DNA from: Cryptomeria japonica
Lineage: Eukaryota > Streptophyta > Pinopsida > Cupressales > Cupressaceae
Assembly: GCF_030272615.1 (NCBI RefSeq)
Contig: NC_081406.1
Coordinates: forward strand, 462,050,072 to 462,114,071
DNA length: 64,000 bases
Reading direction: 5' to 3'
The position numbers and the translations under genes are program-made. Of the stretch, positions 33,253 to 44,870 are shown one piece after another. Every line of letters starts with the position of its first letter. Within the stretch, counting starts at the first letter, position 1. The notes under the pieces are model-generated. The model searched no databases. It was not told the origin of the DNA and saw only the letters and a program-made list of their open reading frames with translations.

Positions 33253-36200
33253 TTGACAGAAACTAAGAAACAAACGCAAGTCAAAGAAATGAAAACGGGA
33301 TAGAACAAGATTAGGGCAACATAATTTGAAGGTGAAGTTTAGAGTTGTGTAAAAAAAAATGCTCCCACAGCCGCCATTGTTGCAGGGAGTCATCCCCTTT
33401 AGCAGAGAACTTAGCGGAGATCCTTCCCCCGCGCCATAATCTCATAAAATGGAAATCATTATCTGCTTAGTGGGTGGAGGATGATTATCAAATATCAATT
33501 TGGAGCTATGTGCATGGCCTCCATGCCCAGTGATTCTTCGAATCAACGCCATCACAGAGACTAACTGCAAATCCAGACCTTTCAAAATGCAGGTTGTGAG
33601 TTTTTCACCTCCATGCATCGTGTCTTTTATGGATTGTAATTGGAATTTATGAGAAGATAGGTGCGCAGTTTAAAGACTCAAACAATCTGTATGGTCCTAT
33701 GCATTATTTTCTATGTATGGAGATATGGGCAACACTCAAGATTGTACTCAGAGCAAATAAGAAAGCAACTCATATGTGTTGAGAATTCATAGATGGTAAA
33801 TAGCTAAAGATTTTGCCTCTTATTAATGAAGCATGTTGCCAGGGTTTGGATCCATGAGAAATCTTTGCATTTTGCATGCTTTTATTTGTTTTATTTCCCC
33901 GGTCCCAGACACCTAGTGGCTCGGCTATGTATAATTGGCATCCACAATCTAAATGAGCACATGGCTACTTGAGATTGGTTCACAGGTTATGAATTTACCA
34001 ATAATGAAATACGGGAGGCGATCATGTCGTTTGGGTATGGTTAATATTTGCATGATCATTGTTTGATGTAAGCGCGAAGAGGTTCGAAGGTAAGAGAGAG
34101 GCATTTTAGAAAGATGGGCAACGTGATATTACACATTCCCAGTAGTCTCCAAATCAAATATGAATTATTCACATATGCAGATGAGCGCATTGCTACCTTT
34201 TATTGTTTGCAGGTTATTAACATAGTAGGACTTGTTCTTGCTGTGATAAGCTGTCCAAATGTTTTTTTTGGACAATTTGCAAAGGAAAAATTGACCACAA
34301 AGGTTTGTTAAGGTGAAGTCGTGAGCTCCTGCCTAGCTTTGAAAGGTGTCTGATCATTATACCTAAGGTTTTCAAACATTGTGCCCCATGATATTTCCAA
34401 AAGATGGGAAAGTGCCCGATATAAAACAAATGAAGGCTAACATGAAAGGGCATGAGAAAATTTCAAGGGAGGATGTCGTATATTGGAGTCAATGGCAAAT
34501 AACGGGTGAATTTCATGTAGAAATAGATTTAGAATCAATAATGTGTATATATAGAAAATGCATCTATGAGCATGAGACGGAAAACGTAGGCCCTTCAGCA
34601 GTCGGTCTCATTGTCTCAATTGGCATTCACCTTGAAGAAGGGGAAACACAAAAAATTTGGGGGCTTATTGTTTCATGTAGAATGCTTCCAAGCATCGAAT
34701 TTTGGCAAAGGGGCACTCATGTCGATGTTGTCATCATCAAATAAGACACATGTTGCAAGGGGTGACATTGGCAGGAAGAGTAAAAGTGCCCTTTTATATT
34801 TCCACTGTATGCAACAATTTGAATTCTTTTTCAAAAAATTTAGGCTCAGATATAATGTACAATAAATAGCCTACAGATGAGAAATATGGAAACAGTAATG
34901 GCACATGATGCTCCAGTGTAGATAATGTATGCAGAACAAGGTCATTGCCAACATTGTGGAGAAGTACAAAATTATATTTTTGGTATATTATGTCATATGT
35001 GGATGATTATTTTGAGAAGGTGAGACTATCTTAGTTTTCAATAAAAAATAAATATTGTTTTACCCTAAATGCACAACAAGTGGAACTATATGAGATGACA
35101 AATTGACAAAATGTGTTACAATAGGGCAGAGTATTACATAGATGGCAATTGTTGAATGTCTTGGGTGTTATGAACAGGCAGAGGAAAGCATTTTCACCAA
35201 GGGGGGCGAAATACGATCTTTGTATCTTTTGTTGTTTGTGTATGAGAATAATATTTCAATGGTGGTGAGATTTGTTTCACGGGGAGAAGTATTCAATTAC
35301 CACGTGGTAATTATGGGAAGTGCTCCACTGAAAGAGGAAATGAGCATGATAGTAAATGCTTTTCATCACACATGAAATGTCTTCAAAGGTTTACTTAAGG
35401 GTAAAATGCTTTCACCAAGGGAGAAATGACTTTCCACTTAATGGTGCAATTGTAAGTGAAAGTGTGTTGTGTATTTTGAGGGAAAGTTTTATTATTATTT
35501 ATAAAGCATAGAAAGTATATAGAAGCATATATTTGAGATATAAAGGGAAATTGGCTATGACCCAGTGCATGAGGGATTATTTTTAACAACTATGATTCAT
35601 AGTGAATAAGTTTGTTCTACCAAGGGGGCCAATTCATTTTGTGTGAAATGGTTATTTTTCACTTAGGTTTTAAATCATTGCACATTGGGGTATTTTTATT
35701 AAACTGCGATTTTATTTCCAAAAGGGGTCACATGTGAGAAATTACTGAGCATCTTTAGCCAAAGATGGACTTTTGCCATTTCCAATCCAAAGGGAAAGTG
35801 AACTGAGTCAAAGAGGATAACATGCTATAAATGGAAGGTTTAGGACAAAGTGTAGATTTTGAAATTAAACAAGCTACCTAAGTGATATATTTTTTAAATT
35901 TTCAAGGAAATCTATAGCAATCTCAAGGAGAAGGTGCAGAACAACCAAGGGGAAAAGTGCAGAATTTTGAATTTGCAAAATACAATAGGAAGAAGTGTAG
36001 ATTTTGAAGTAGGAATTTTAAATTCCTGAAAATGTATGAGCCAAGAGGATGCATCCTAGGGTTTCTATAGGGTTTTATTGTGCGTCTCATTTCTCTTTCT
36101 TTTCTCATGCTTGGTTTTTAGAGTAGTTTTAGTTAGTAACAAGTTTAGGAGTTAGAGGCTCTAGAATTTGTGCTCTGAAGTGAGCAATGTAATGCATTGT

Positions 36201-37005
36201 GTAGGGCTAAATGACAGTTAGAGTTTTGTTTTTAGTTTTTATATGCTTTATGTCATGAATAGTTGCAATCAAAGATGCAATTAATGAATATTGGTTTCTT
36301 TACTATTGTCTCCAACATGTATTGGATTTATTTATGAAATAGATACTCAAGGATTGTTTGGTTTGTCCCAACAAGTCTGGTGTTCATTCTATTTTTGCTT
36401 CTCTTTAAGGAAGAGATTAAAATGCTTGAGTAGGATGTTGCATAATGTCTTTTACATGCAAGATCATTAAGTGTTACTGCAAGTAAAACTAAGCTAATGG
36501 GTGTTGATGTAAGACATTAATACTTAGATTTTACTAATTACAATTCAAACAATTTGGGTGTAAGGTTGCATATTGAGATTAGACTCTGCTTCCCACTAGA
36601 TGAAGACACTGGTTATGTGTTTATTTAAAGATTTTCATAATCATTTTATCTCCAAGTCTCTTTTATTTTTAGTTCATAGGAGTAGGTGTAGAGTAGAAAA
36701 CTTATCCCAAGTGTTGGTAGTTGACAAGCCAGGATTGTATCCAGATCTTAGTTTCATGCACTTTCCTTGAAATATACACATTGGGATATCTACTGAAATC
36801 AGTGATGCCTTGAGTGTTGGCAGCTATAAGTTATTTTGACATTGCTTAGGTCTACCTTCCTTGGTCTTGCTGATCCAAAAGTGTTGGAGATTTCAATTTT
36901 GTGACTGAATCTCGTTCATTGGCCAAATCCATTCTTAAACCTATGGATGGGAAAGTGGATAAATCTATAGGGTTTGGGGATCTGTTGATTTGGAAACCAA
37001 AAACC
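33253..37005. other. No recognisable gene; right part probably the LTR of the gypsy relic
   Basis: A plus-strand frame at 34379-34744 is open for 121 codons but I recognise no domain and neighbouring frames are equally open. Recurring phrases ttttcaccaaggggggcg (35193), gctttcaccaagggagaa (35410) and ctaccaagggggccaat (35618), and three versions of aagtgtagattttgaa (35849-36010), suggest repeat-rich LTR sequence leading to the primer-binding-site-like motif at 37006. Confidence 0.4.
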
Positions 37006-37140
37006 TAGCGACTCTGTTGGGGATAAGATAATGAAATGTCTTAAGTCTCTAGTAAAATATTATTAATTTATCATTCTAAAGATTCTAGTGGCCTCCCCAT
37101 CTGAGATGCAACCAATAGATTGGTGACTCTACTGGGGATC
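37006..37140 (+). other. Primer-binding-site-like motif, present twice
   Basis: tagcgactctgttggggata (37006-37025) resembles the TGGCGACTCTGCTGGGGA primer sites of plant gypsy elements. A second version, ttggtgactctactggggat, lies 114 bp downstream. A gag relic follows, which fits a priming site just inside a 5' LTR. I do not assign the tRNA. Confidence 0.55.
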
Positions 37141-37199
37141 AAAGTCATAAATCCATATGGGAAGAGTTAGCAAAGTGAAGATTCTAAACTTTTGTTTTA

Positions 37200-38400
37200 G
37201 ATGTTGAGTGGTTTTCAGCCTGGATGGTCTCTTATAGAAGCGTGTTTGAAGAAGTTTCAGGTAGCTTTGCTGAAGAAAAGAAGACACAGAATGAAAGAAG
37301 ACCTTGAATAACTTTCAGTTGTTCAAAAGAATATTCCTCGACAAATAGGTGGTGATTCTCACATTCAAGAACCTCAAGAACAAATCGAAGAGCTTAAATT
37401 TGAAGATCTTTTCAGCCGAAGAAATAAGGCATCAACTGCTGCAACTTTTCCAAGTATTTTCTTTTGAAGTTTTTGTGAAAACCATAATGTATAAAGTTCT
37501 AAAATGAACCCTTATTTGGTGTTACAACACTGGTAAGAAGGGAAAAATAGTTAGTTTCCAACTTTCATGCTTGTTTGTGCTAAGTTTCAATCAATGTTTT
37601 ATGTTGAAAGATGTGTGTTAGGTTGTCATAGTTTCATTTAGAGAGTCCTTAAGTCCTATTTTTTGTGATTATTGTATCATTTTTTCTTAAGACTTTGTTT
37701 GAAAGGAAAGAGTCATGGTAAAACTGCAATTGCAAATTGTTTTTATGAAGAGTTGTAAAGTCAAGAAATATGTATTGTCCTAGTTTTGATCTAGGCATAA
37801 TGAATATTTAACAACTTGAGAAAGGTCCATCTAGAACGATGTTCATCCCTGAGAGATATAGACCTTTAAATTTCACACATTCAGGGATACCCAAATCCCT
37901 TTCCCATGGCTCAAAGATCAAGTACCCTTGTTTCATGCAAGTGATTCTGAGTGAACAACAAAGCACATACAGTCATTCAATGAGTTTGTTGAATATTTTT
38001 AGATTCATGCTGAAGATGTTGTCATGAATTTTTTTGTGAGCTCTTTGAGAGATAGTGTGAAGGATTGGTATGAAAGTCTACCCACGCAAAGTATATCTTC
38101 ATGGCATGATTTGAAAGGCTATTCTTGAGTTGGTTCGATGATGACAATGAATTCTATGGATAACCCTTTGAGTCTCAGAATGTACCAACATATGAGAATG
38201 TAGTGTATGCACAAGAGCAACATGTGTCAAGTGTTGATAATGCTTTTCAATATGTGAATGGCCCTGCTATGCCTATGTATATTCCTCAATATTATGAGAA
38301 TTTTTGTCAACCTCGAGTCACATATGAATGTAGTCCAAGTCTTATGAATCCAGTGGCATATGTTAGTGTGTAGATGAATATCAAAAGGTTAGAGGTAAAT
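37200..38400 (+). pseudogene. Ty3/gypsy gag relic
   Basis: Disrupted reading: EPQEQIEELKFEDLF near 37380, then RPLNFTHSGIPKS-type sequence, and from 38007 HAEDVVMNFFVSSLRDSVKD with WYESLPTQSISSWHDLKG, using a frame with one gap. The last part matches the capsid-like gag motif (LFxxSLxGxAxxWYxxLPxxSIxSWxDL) of plant gypsy elements. Frame changes occur at about 38030 and 38125. The remainder of the polyprotein is lost. Confidence 0.6.
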
Positions 38401-38995
38401 TAGCACATGCACTATTGTCAAGGTTTTGGAAGGAATTGCAAAGCATTCTCGTAAGCTTCACACTTGAAGATTCGACATGGAATGATTTATTCTTGCAAAT
38501 TTATGAACCTAATGCTATCCATTGGCCAAAGGAGTTGAAACCAATTGGTCTAGATCATATTATTGGATGGATTGACATGATTGAAGGTTTCAAGTCTAAG
38601 ATTGTACTTAATAATGAACATCAATTTGCTGACAATGAAAAGATGGAACAAGAAAGTGATGAGAATATGCAGATTGGTAGTGATGTCCTGTTCATAGTTA
38701 AAGAAGAAACACATTGTTAACTAGAGATAAATATTATTTGTGAATAACAGATAGATGAGGAATGCACACCTGAAATGGAATGTCACGATAGCCTAAATAT
38801 GCATAAATATGACCATCTGGGGGGTGAATTTTTTTTCTTCCAGAGAGTGACTGTGATTTTAAGAAGGTTGTTGGAGATTCAATCTCCCATATTGAAACAA
38901 ACATATGTTCATATGAATCCATAGAGTTTTTCAGGTTGCAAGGAAGACATTGAAGCTAAGGAGGACCATGCTTTGCAAGAGAATGATGATGGCGG
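38401..38995. other. No assigned gene
   Basis: A plus-strand frame from 38415 to 38720 (101 codons; IYEPNAIHWPKELKPIGLDH) is open and may be part of the gypsy relic, but I do not recognise it. Confidence 0.35.
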
Positions 38996-39009
38996 CCTTG
39001 ATGAGGAAA

Positions 39010-39205
39010 ACATATACATACATACATACATACATACATACATACATACATACATACATACATGCATACATACATACATACATACATACACACACACACA
39101 TTTATAGACACACACACACACACACACACACATTTATATATACATATATATGCATACATACATACATACATACATGTATCTATACAGACACACACACACA
39201 CACAT
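39010..39205. repeat. Compound microsatellite (CATA)n and (CA)n
   Basis: Runs of catacataca alternate with cacacacaca and interrupted tatatacat. The block ends directly at the start of the dispersed repeat copy 1. Apparent long Tyr/Ile/His frames here are artefacts of the repeat. Confidence 0.98.
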
Positions 39206-39821
39206 ATTTGAAAGATGTTTATAAAGAAACCTTAATTAAGATAATATTTAATTATTTTAATTTTTAAAATCTAATTTAAATTTAACAAAAACTTTTTCGA
39301 AAAATAATTATATGTACTTTTGAAAATTGTTTATAAAGAAAATTTCACATAATATAAAAGAAAAAATGACCTTGCCGAATAGATAAGATTAATATTTGAA
39401 ACATACATATATCTAAGTGTATTCTTAATATTCTAACACTATGTTGCTTCATATTTCAAATAGGTTATATGGATTGTGTTAATTTAAACATAGGCTATAA
39501 AATAAAGCACAATAAAATCAATGTTTTGAAATTATGCGCGAATACAACAACACACTCCTAATTCTACCTAATCCTAACTCTAAATGTATATTCTAACACT
39601 ATTGGTAGGAACTTGATGCATTGAGTCTCTTGTTTCTGTAATGTCATTTAGATGATGCTTCATACATTTCATCTCTTGAATTAAAATAGTTAGAAAAGTT
39701 TCAAATTTTTTTATTTATGTAAAGTTGGATATTGCTTTCTTTATGAAAATGTAAATCATTTTGTTTATGTTTTATTTAAGAAACAAGGGAAACAATGCAT
39801 CAAGTTCCTGTCAATAGTGTT
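39206..39821. repeat. Microsatellite-linked dispersed repeat, copy 1
   Basis: About 610 bp that aligns end to end with 57505-58105 at high similarity, beginning gaaagatgttt right after the microsatellite and ending near aatgcatcaagtt. Its last 227 bp (39595-39821) are bounded by inverted repeats of 43 bp matching at about 38 positions: left starts aacactattggtaggaactt, right ends caagttcctgtcaatagtgt plus t. It has no coding capacity. Read on the minus strand the unit would end in a TATG-type tail, as some SINEs and RTE-type LINEs do. Alternatively the right part is a MITE-like insertion. Confidence 0.85.
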
Positions 39822-39854
39822 GAGAGAGAGGGGGTTGGGGTAGTCAAAGGATGT

Positions 39855-39855
<1 letters not shown>

Positions 39856-39920
<65 letters not shown>
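39856..39920. repeat. (GA)n microsatellite
   Basis: Nearly pure gagaga run of about 65 bp directly downstream of dispersed repeat copy 1. The flanking 100 bp remain GA-rich. Confidence 0.97.
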
Positions 39921-39925
<5 letters not shown>

Positions 39926-40309
39926 ATGAATGGAGCAAATAAGAGAGAGATATGTAGATAATGAGACATAGATAGAGAGGGAGAGGAGATATTTTAAGAA
40001 AAAGATAGAGGGGGAATAGTTAGAAATAAAGATAGACATAGAGAGATAGGGATAGAGAGGGATAAACAAAGAAATTGTCTATGAGTATTATTAGTTATAA
40101 AATCATTTAAAATATATTTATTAGTTACAAATGACATTCTATATATTTACATGATATGAGCTAAAGAGTTATAAATAAATATTTAAAAGATAAAGGTAGA
40201 TAATATCATTAGAGCATTGTTAGAATATGTTATCTGAATATTTTGAAATCTATAAATGTATTCTCAATTTTTAATAGACATAATTAATTTCATTGAAGTT
40301 AAAGTTCTG

Positions 40310-41335
40310 ATTAATAAGAAGAACAGGTTTTAAGGACCCGAAACCTTTAACAAAGGAGCATATAAAAGTTCATCAATAAGCATCCAGTCCTACTAGGAAC
40401 AACTTACAAAAAGACTGGCAAAAAGGCCAGTCAACCGAAAGGACAACAAAAGAAAGGAATGACAAAGCAGAAAAACCAAAGAAAGCACAACACAACTAAA
40501 AAGACTTAAGGAGATCCGTCACCTTATTCACCAGTTGGTCATAGTTTGCCGCAGTAGCTTTGAGTTCTTCCATGTTCTTGTTTGGCTTCTCCTCCTTCTT
40601 TTTACCTCTGGTCCTTGTTCTAGGTCCTTGCACTTCTCCCGTGCCTTCAATGTCAGGTTCAATCTCCAGGGAGTTCTTCTGCTCCTCCAGTTTGCTGATG
40701 AGGATTTTTGTATTACCAGCTAAGGCCTCTAGTATGTTTAAGCTTTGTTCTGTAATTATTTTAAGGCATTCATCAATTTTGTTGACTTTTTTATCAGTTT
40801 CCGCCATTCTTTGATCCATACCATTATCATTAGTTTTTCTTTCAGTCAGGTCTTTCTCCATTTTCTCGAACCTGGGGTTGAAGGAATCTCTGATCTCTTT
40901 GTCTTTGGAAGTAGATTAAGTCAAATCCTCAACATATTCTACCATAGATTTGCCTCCACCAATACTGATAGTTTCCAAGATTTGGACTCTATGGTTAAGC
41001 TTCTTATTATCCTCCATAATTTTCTTGTAATTGGTAATGACCCAATCAATGGTATCCACAAAACCTTTCAAACCCTCAGGAGGAAGATTTGAGGAGGGTG
41101 ATTTCTCACTAGAATTATCCTGATCCTTATTGGAGATGTCACCAACAGTGATTTTATCAACTTTTCCATCGATCCTCTATTCAAAACCTTCCCCAGTGGT
41201 CTCCTCCTCCAAATTCTGGTTGACTTCCAGATTCTTTCTCTGCATTTGTTCCTCTAGCTCCATAACCTTGACTTCCTGTTTCTTCTATTTGTTCCTTGTC
41301 TGAATTTTGGTTTTCCTATTCTGAGGAGACATTGA
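40310..41335 (-). pseudogene. Coiled-coil transposon ORF relic, minus strand
   Basis: On the minus strand from about 41330 the frame reads MSPQNRKTKIQTRNK, a stop, then KVMELEEQMQRKNLEVNQNL, a stop, GLKGFVDTIDWVITNYKKIM, a stop near 40917, and an open stretch from 40861: KKVNKIDECLKIITEQSLNI, LEALAGNTKILISKLEEQKN, RTRTRGKKKEEKPNKNMEEL, ending at 40496. The last 120 residues match the layout of the plus-strand ORF at 18.06-18.48 kb (heptad helix, ILxxLxxNxxILIxxxxxxK, then an RTRxRxK basic stretch and MEELK/LEELK). The noncoding tail resembles that of the other copy too. Function unknown. Confidence 0.65.
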
Positions 41336-42360
41336 AGTTAAAGTTAATAGACACATTTAAGTTAGTTGTTAAGGTGGTGGGACCCACAACTGCCAACCTT
41401 TCCTTTTCCTTAAGTTTTGGGAAACAAAAAATTAAGGCAGTTCTGAATTATGAATATAGGCTCGAGACATGTAAGGAATAGGATAAGAAATTTAAAATAT
41501 AAAATTTAATGAGTGATTTATGGTTTGTAATATCTAAAATGCTATTTATATTTTTAAATATAGAGATATTTTTATATTTAATGTTAGTATTCTTATATTT
41601 GTGTCTCTCTCATTATTGTTTAATGTAGTATTAAATAAGTTTAAAGTAATTTAATAATTATTTATATTATAAAAAAAGAGGTGGATTTTTATGATATTAT
41701 TATTAAGTAGTTTATATTACTAAAAATGATGTAACATAGTGATATAATAACATATAATAGTATAATAAAATATATAGTATTAATAATATGATAACCATAT
41801 AATACTAATATCATTAATATAATAAAAAATATAAAATATAATACAAATAATATAAAAATAAATAATATAAATATAAATATAAAATTTATATGAACTTTAT
41901 ACAATTGTAACTCCCATAAAAAACACTATCCTTAATAATATTATTATTAGAATTATAATCCCTTATGAGTTCAACTATACCTTTAACTCTGATTCTCATA
42001 ATAATAATAGGAGACAATAGATTAAAATAATAATAATAAAACATAACATAATAATAATGAAAATATATTCCAAAAAAAACAAAAACAATGAAAATATATT
42101 AATAATAAAAACATAATAAATTTTAATTATGATACTTGAATTAGATATTATAGTACATAATTAGGTTCCGATTTGGGTTAGGGATATGGTTCAATTACAA
42201 TTCGATTAAAGATTTGAGTATAATAAGGGATATAATTGTAGTTATGGCTAAGATAGGGTTTAATTAGCGTTATGATTATATTTAAATTAGGGTTAAATTA
42301 AATAGCTTTAAGTTAGGGTTAGGTTGAGGGATTAATTATACTTATCATAATAGAACTTCC
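41336..42360. other. Extremely AT-rich low-complexity DNA
   Basis: Dominated by TAA/ATA words; 42160-42340 holds scattered ttagggtta words without periodicity. No gene. Confidence 0.6.
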
Positions 42361-44541
42361 ATGATTGTTTATTTTGTTAAATAGTAGGAAAGTATCATGG
42401 ATGGCGATGCGAGGGAGGAGGTTAGAGTTTCATGACTTTAGACATGGTTGTTTTGCATAGTTTCATGATAGATATTTGAACCAAAGCTTCCAAAATCCTA
42501 TTCAATGGCCTTATGAGCATTCTTGGGAGGATCAACTAAAGGAAAGGCAATTGCCAATTTTGGGGAAACAAAAAATTTTCTCAGACCATCCCCAAACATC
42601 CAAAATCTGTTGGGCTTTGCTAAAATCTTTTCTTGTCCTAAAGGAGGTTTTAAGAAATTTCAAGATAAAATGGGGTGACCAAAAGAGAAGGTCATGCCAA
42701 AATTAGGGGAGAAGGTGTAGGATGAAATGATCCCAAAAAAATGATTATAGTTCAAATAGGAAATGAAGCCTGGTAATATGTAGTCAAAATGCTTTGAGAA
42801 AGGGATTTCTTCATGAAATGGGCCAAAAAATGGATAAAGGGGGCTTCACTTAGTGAAGCTGTGTTATATCACCTACGTTCATGACATACTAAAGAATCCC
42901 CCTATCAAAAAAATTGCCCTAAAATCCTTTTTTTCCACTCCCTCCCAATACACAACCTGAATTAAAAGCCCTCTTATTTGCACAAAATATTACATTTTTC
43001 ATAGCCCAAATTAAAAACCCCCCTATTTTCACCAATGGGCAGTATATTGCACCCTCATTTTTGGGATATTAAACCCCCCAATATGAATGCACACGATATG
43101 ATATTGCCTTTTTAGTAAAGCCCTCATGGAATGGATTATGTGCACTAGGGTGTGCAAGAAGTGTGGTGAACAATGGGGTAAGAATTTTATTCTAGAAACC
43201 CTTCCTAATGGTTTTTATCTGGTTAGTTGTGAAAGTTAGGGAGAAGTTGTGGATCCTAAACAATGACCCTTTTTTATGGGTGGGGTGAGCTTTTTTATTA
43301 GAGACTACTACCCAAATTTTGACCCAACCAAAGCCGCTATTTATGAAATCCCTCTTTGGGTTCATCTTTATAATTTATCGCAAGAATATTAGGATATGGA
43401 AACATTATAAATCATTGATAATAGAATTGGTAAATTCTTAAAGGAAAATGAAGATTTGGAAAATTAGGATTGTAGGATGTATGCTTGAATCTATATTCTT
43501 TGGAGACCTCATCCTTCCTCACCTAAGGATATAGAGACTGGGACAAAAAAGACCTTTGGTGGCAACATATAGATGTAGAAGAGATTGTTGAGAATTGCAA
43601 AGCATGTAAATATTTATGGCACCCAACAAAGGATTGTGTGGTTTTTAAAAAAGGAAAAGGTTGGGAGGATGACCTTCTTCTCAGCAAGTTAGCCAATGTT
43701 GATTAGGTAATGGCAGTTAGAGTGTTTGACATTTATCAACCATGAGATGAGGAAGGAGAGCCCCCTTTAAGCAAAGAGAATTGCCATCTAGTGTCTCTGG
43801 AGGAAGAGGTTCATGGTTTCCACCCTATTGAAAAATTGGAGAAAGAGTTGAAGGATATATTGAAAGAGAGCATAGGTTTTAGTATCCTAAATCATTCGAA
43901 AGGGGCTCATCAAGATGGCTTGTCAAACACCAATTAGTATAGTATGAAAAAAGTGAAGAAATATCAAGAGAAGGAAACCATGGGAATAGAGATTAGTTTG
44001 AGTATAGAGATTGGTACAACATGAATTTCAAAGGCTTAGGGGGTGGAAAACTTGGGGTTGGTAGAGGAGGAATATCTCAGTCAACATTCATTTCAGCGAG
44101 GGAAGGATTTGCTTGAAAGTTGAGACTGTGGATCCAACTTTGGAAAAGTTGGATGTCTTAGTGTTGGAAAAATTCTCACTCATGGTGATGAAGGAGGGAG
44201 AAATTTTAGTAAGCTGAGGGGGAGATTGGCCTTGATATTCTTATCACAGATATTCAAAATTCCCTAGAGAAAATTTCCCAATCTAGGCGATGCGCAAAGT
44301 TATCATTCCCTCAGTGAAAGGGATAGAGGTATTGTAAATATTTTTCTTTCATAAGGATGAGGAAGGCATTTTGAAAAAAAGAATCATAAATTAGACTTAC
44401 TATAGACCCAACAAGGTAAATGTAGGCAAGAAAAAGGAAAGGGGCCCAAAGTCGTTAAGACAAAGTTGGAAATTGTAGATAGTGCCAAAGGATAGAGAAA
44501 ACTAAGATTTGGGAAGGGATTATCTTCCTTCTTAGGTAGCT
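42361..44541 (+). pseudogene. L1-type LINE ORF1 region (DUF4283-like plus zinc knuckle)
   Basis: From about 43130 the reading includes CKKCGEQWGKNFILETLPNG, FYLVSCES, IRDYYPNFDPTKAAIYEIPL, WVHLYNLSQEY, IGKFLKENEDLEN and LWRPHPSSPK, with four stops. This matches the nucleic-acid-binding DUF4283-type domain of plant LINE ORF1. After a frame change: VEEIVENCKACKYLWHPTKD with Cys next, a CxxCxxxxHxxxxC zinc knuckle in which all four ligands survive (about 43590-43640). A charged, Ser-rich tail follows to about 44520. The region 42361-43100 upstream is a probable 5' UTR with poly-purine runs. ORF1 would bind LINE RNA. Confidence 0.7.
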
Positions 44542-44870
44542 ATGATAGCCTTATCTTGGAATGTTACTGGCTATAATGTCTTTAACAAGAGGTGTCTAAT
44601 CAAGTGTTATTTTGATCAAAGAAGACTAAATGTTGTTATGATTCTAAAATGTATCTTAACTCTCTAGAGGTGAATAAATTTGTTAAAAGTTTAAAATTTT
44701 TGTAGGGGTGCTTTAGTGAGATGAAATGGGCTTTGGGGGGCCTTGGGTTTTTGTGAATCTAATCACTATTAGGGTCAAGATGGTTGAGCAATGTAAGAAC
44801 TAATAGATGATCACGATGGTTTCAAAGGATTTCATTGGGGGATTTATTTGCCTCAATGTGTGATGAGCTT
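44542..44870 (+). pseudogene. LINE ORF2, 5' part of the endonuclease domain
   Basis: ATG at 44542 gives MIALSWNVTGYNVFNKRCLI, the standard start of plant L1 ORF2 (MIALSWNCRGLN...) with the catalytic Asn-type region. Several stops and a frame change follow. The last residues before the break, FIGGFICLNV, are continued at 55939 by YGPTN, the LINVYGPTN motif of the endonuclease. The interruption is element 2. Confidence 0.8.

Noticed and set aside
34379-34744. 121-codon plus-strand open frame
   Set aside because: No recognisable domain, neighbouring frames are similarly open, and no promoter or homologue could be seen. Not called as a gene.
38950-39267. Long open frames rich in Tyr, Ile, His, Thr or Cys, Val on both strands
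   Set aside because: They are translations of the CATA/CA microsatellite, which has no stops in several frames. No coding evidence.
39800-40069. Minus-strand Ser/Leu-rich frame resembling a hydrophobic protein
   Set aside because: Product of the GA tract; the frame has no conserved features.
40535-40814. Plus-strand hydrophobic frames opposite the coiled-coil ORF
   Set aside because: Complement of a Glu/Lys-rich coiled coil always gives Leu/Phe/Ser-rich readings; the minus strand has the homologue.
42160-42340. Telomere-like ttagggtta and ggttagggtta words
   Set aside because: They are irregular, not the plant repeat TTTAGGG, and lie in low-complexity AT-rich DNA.
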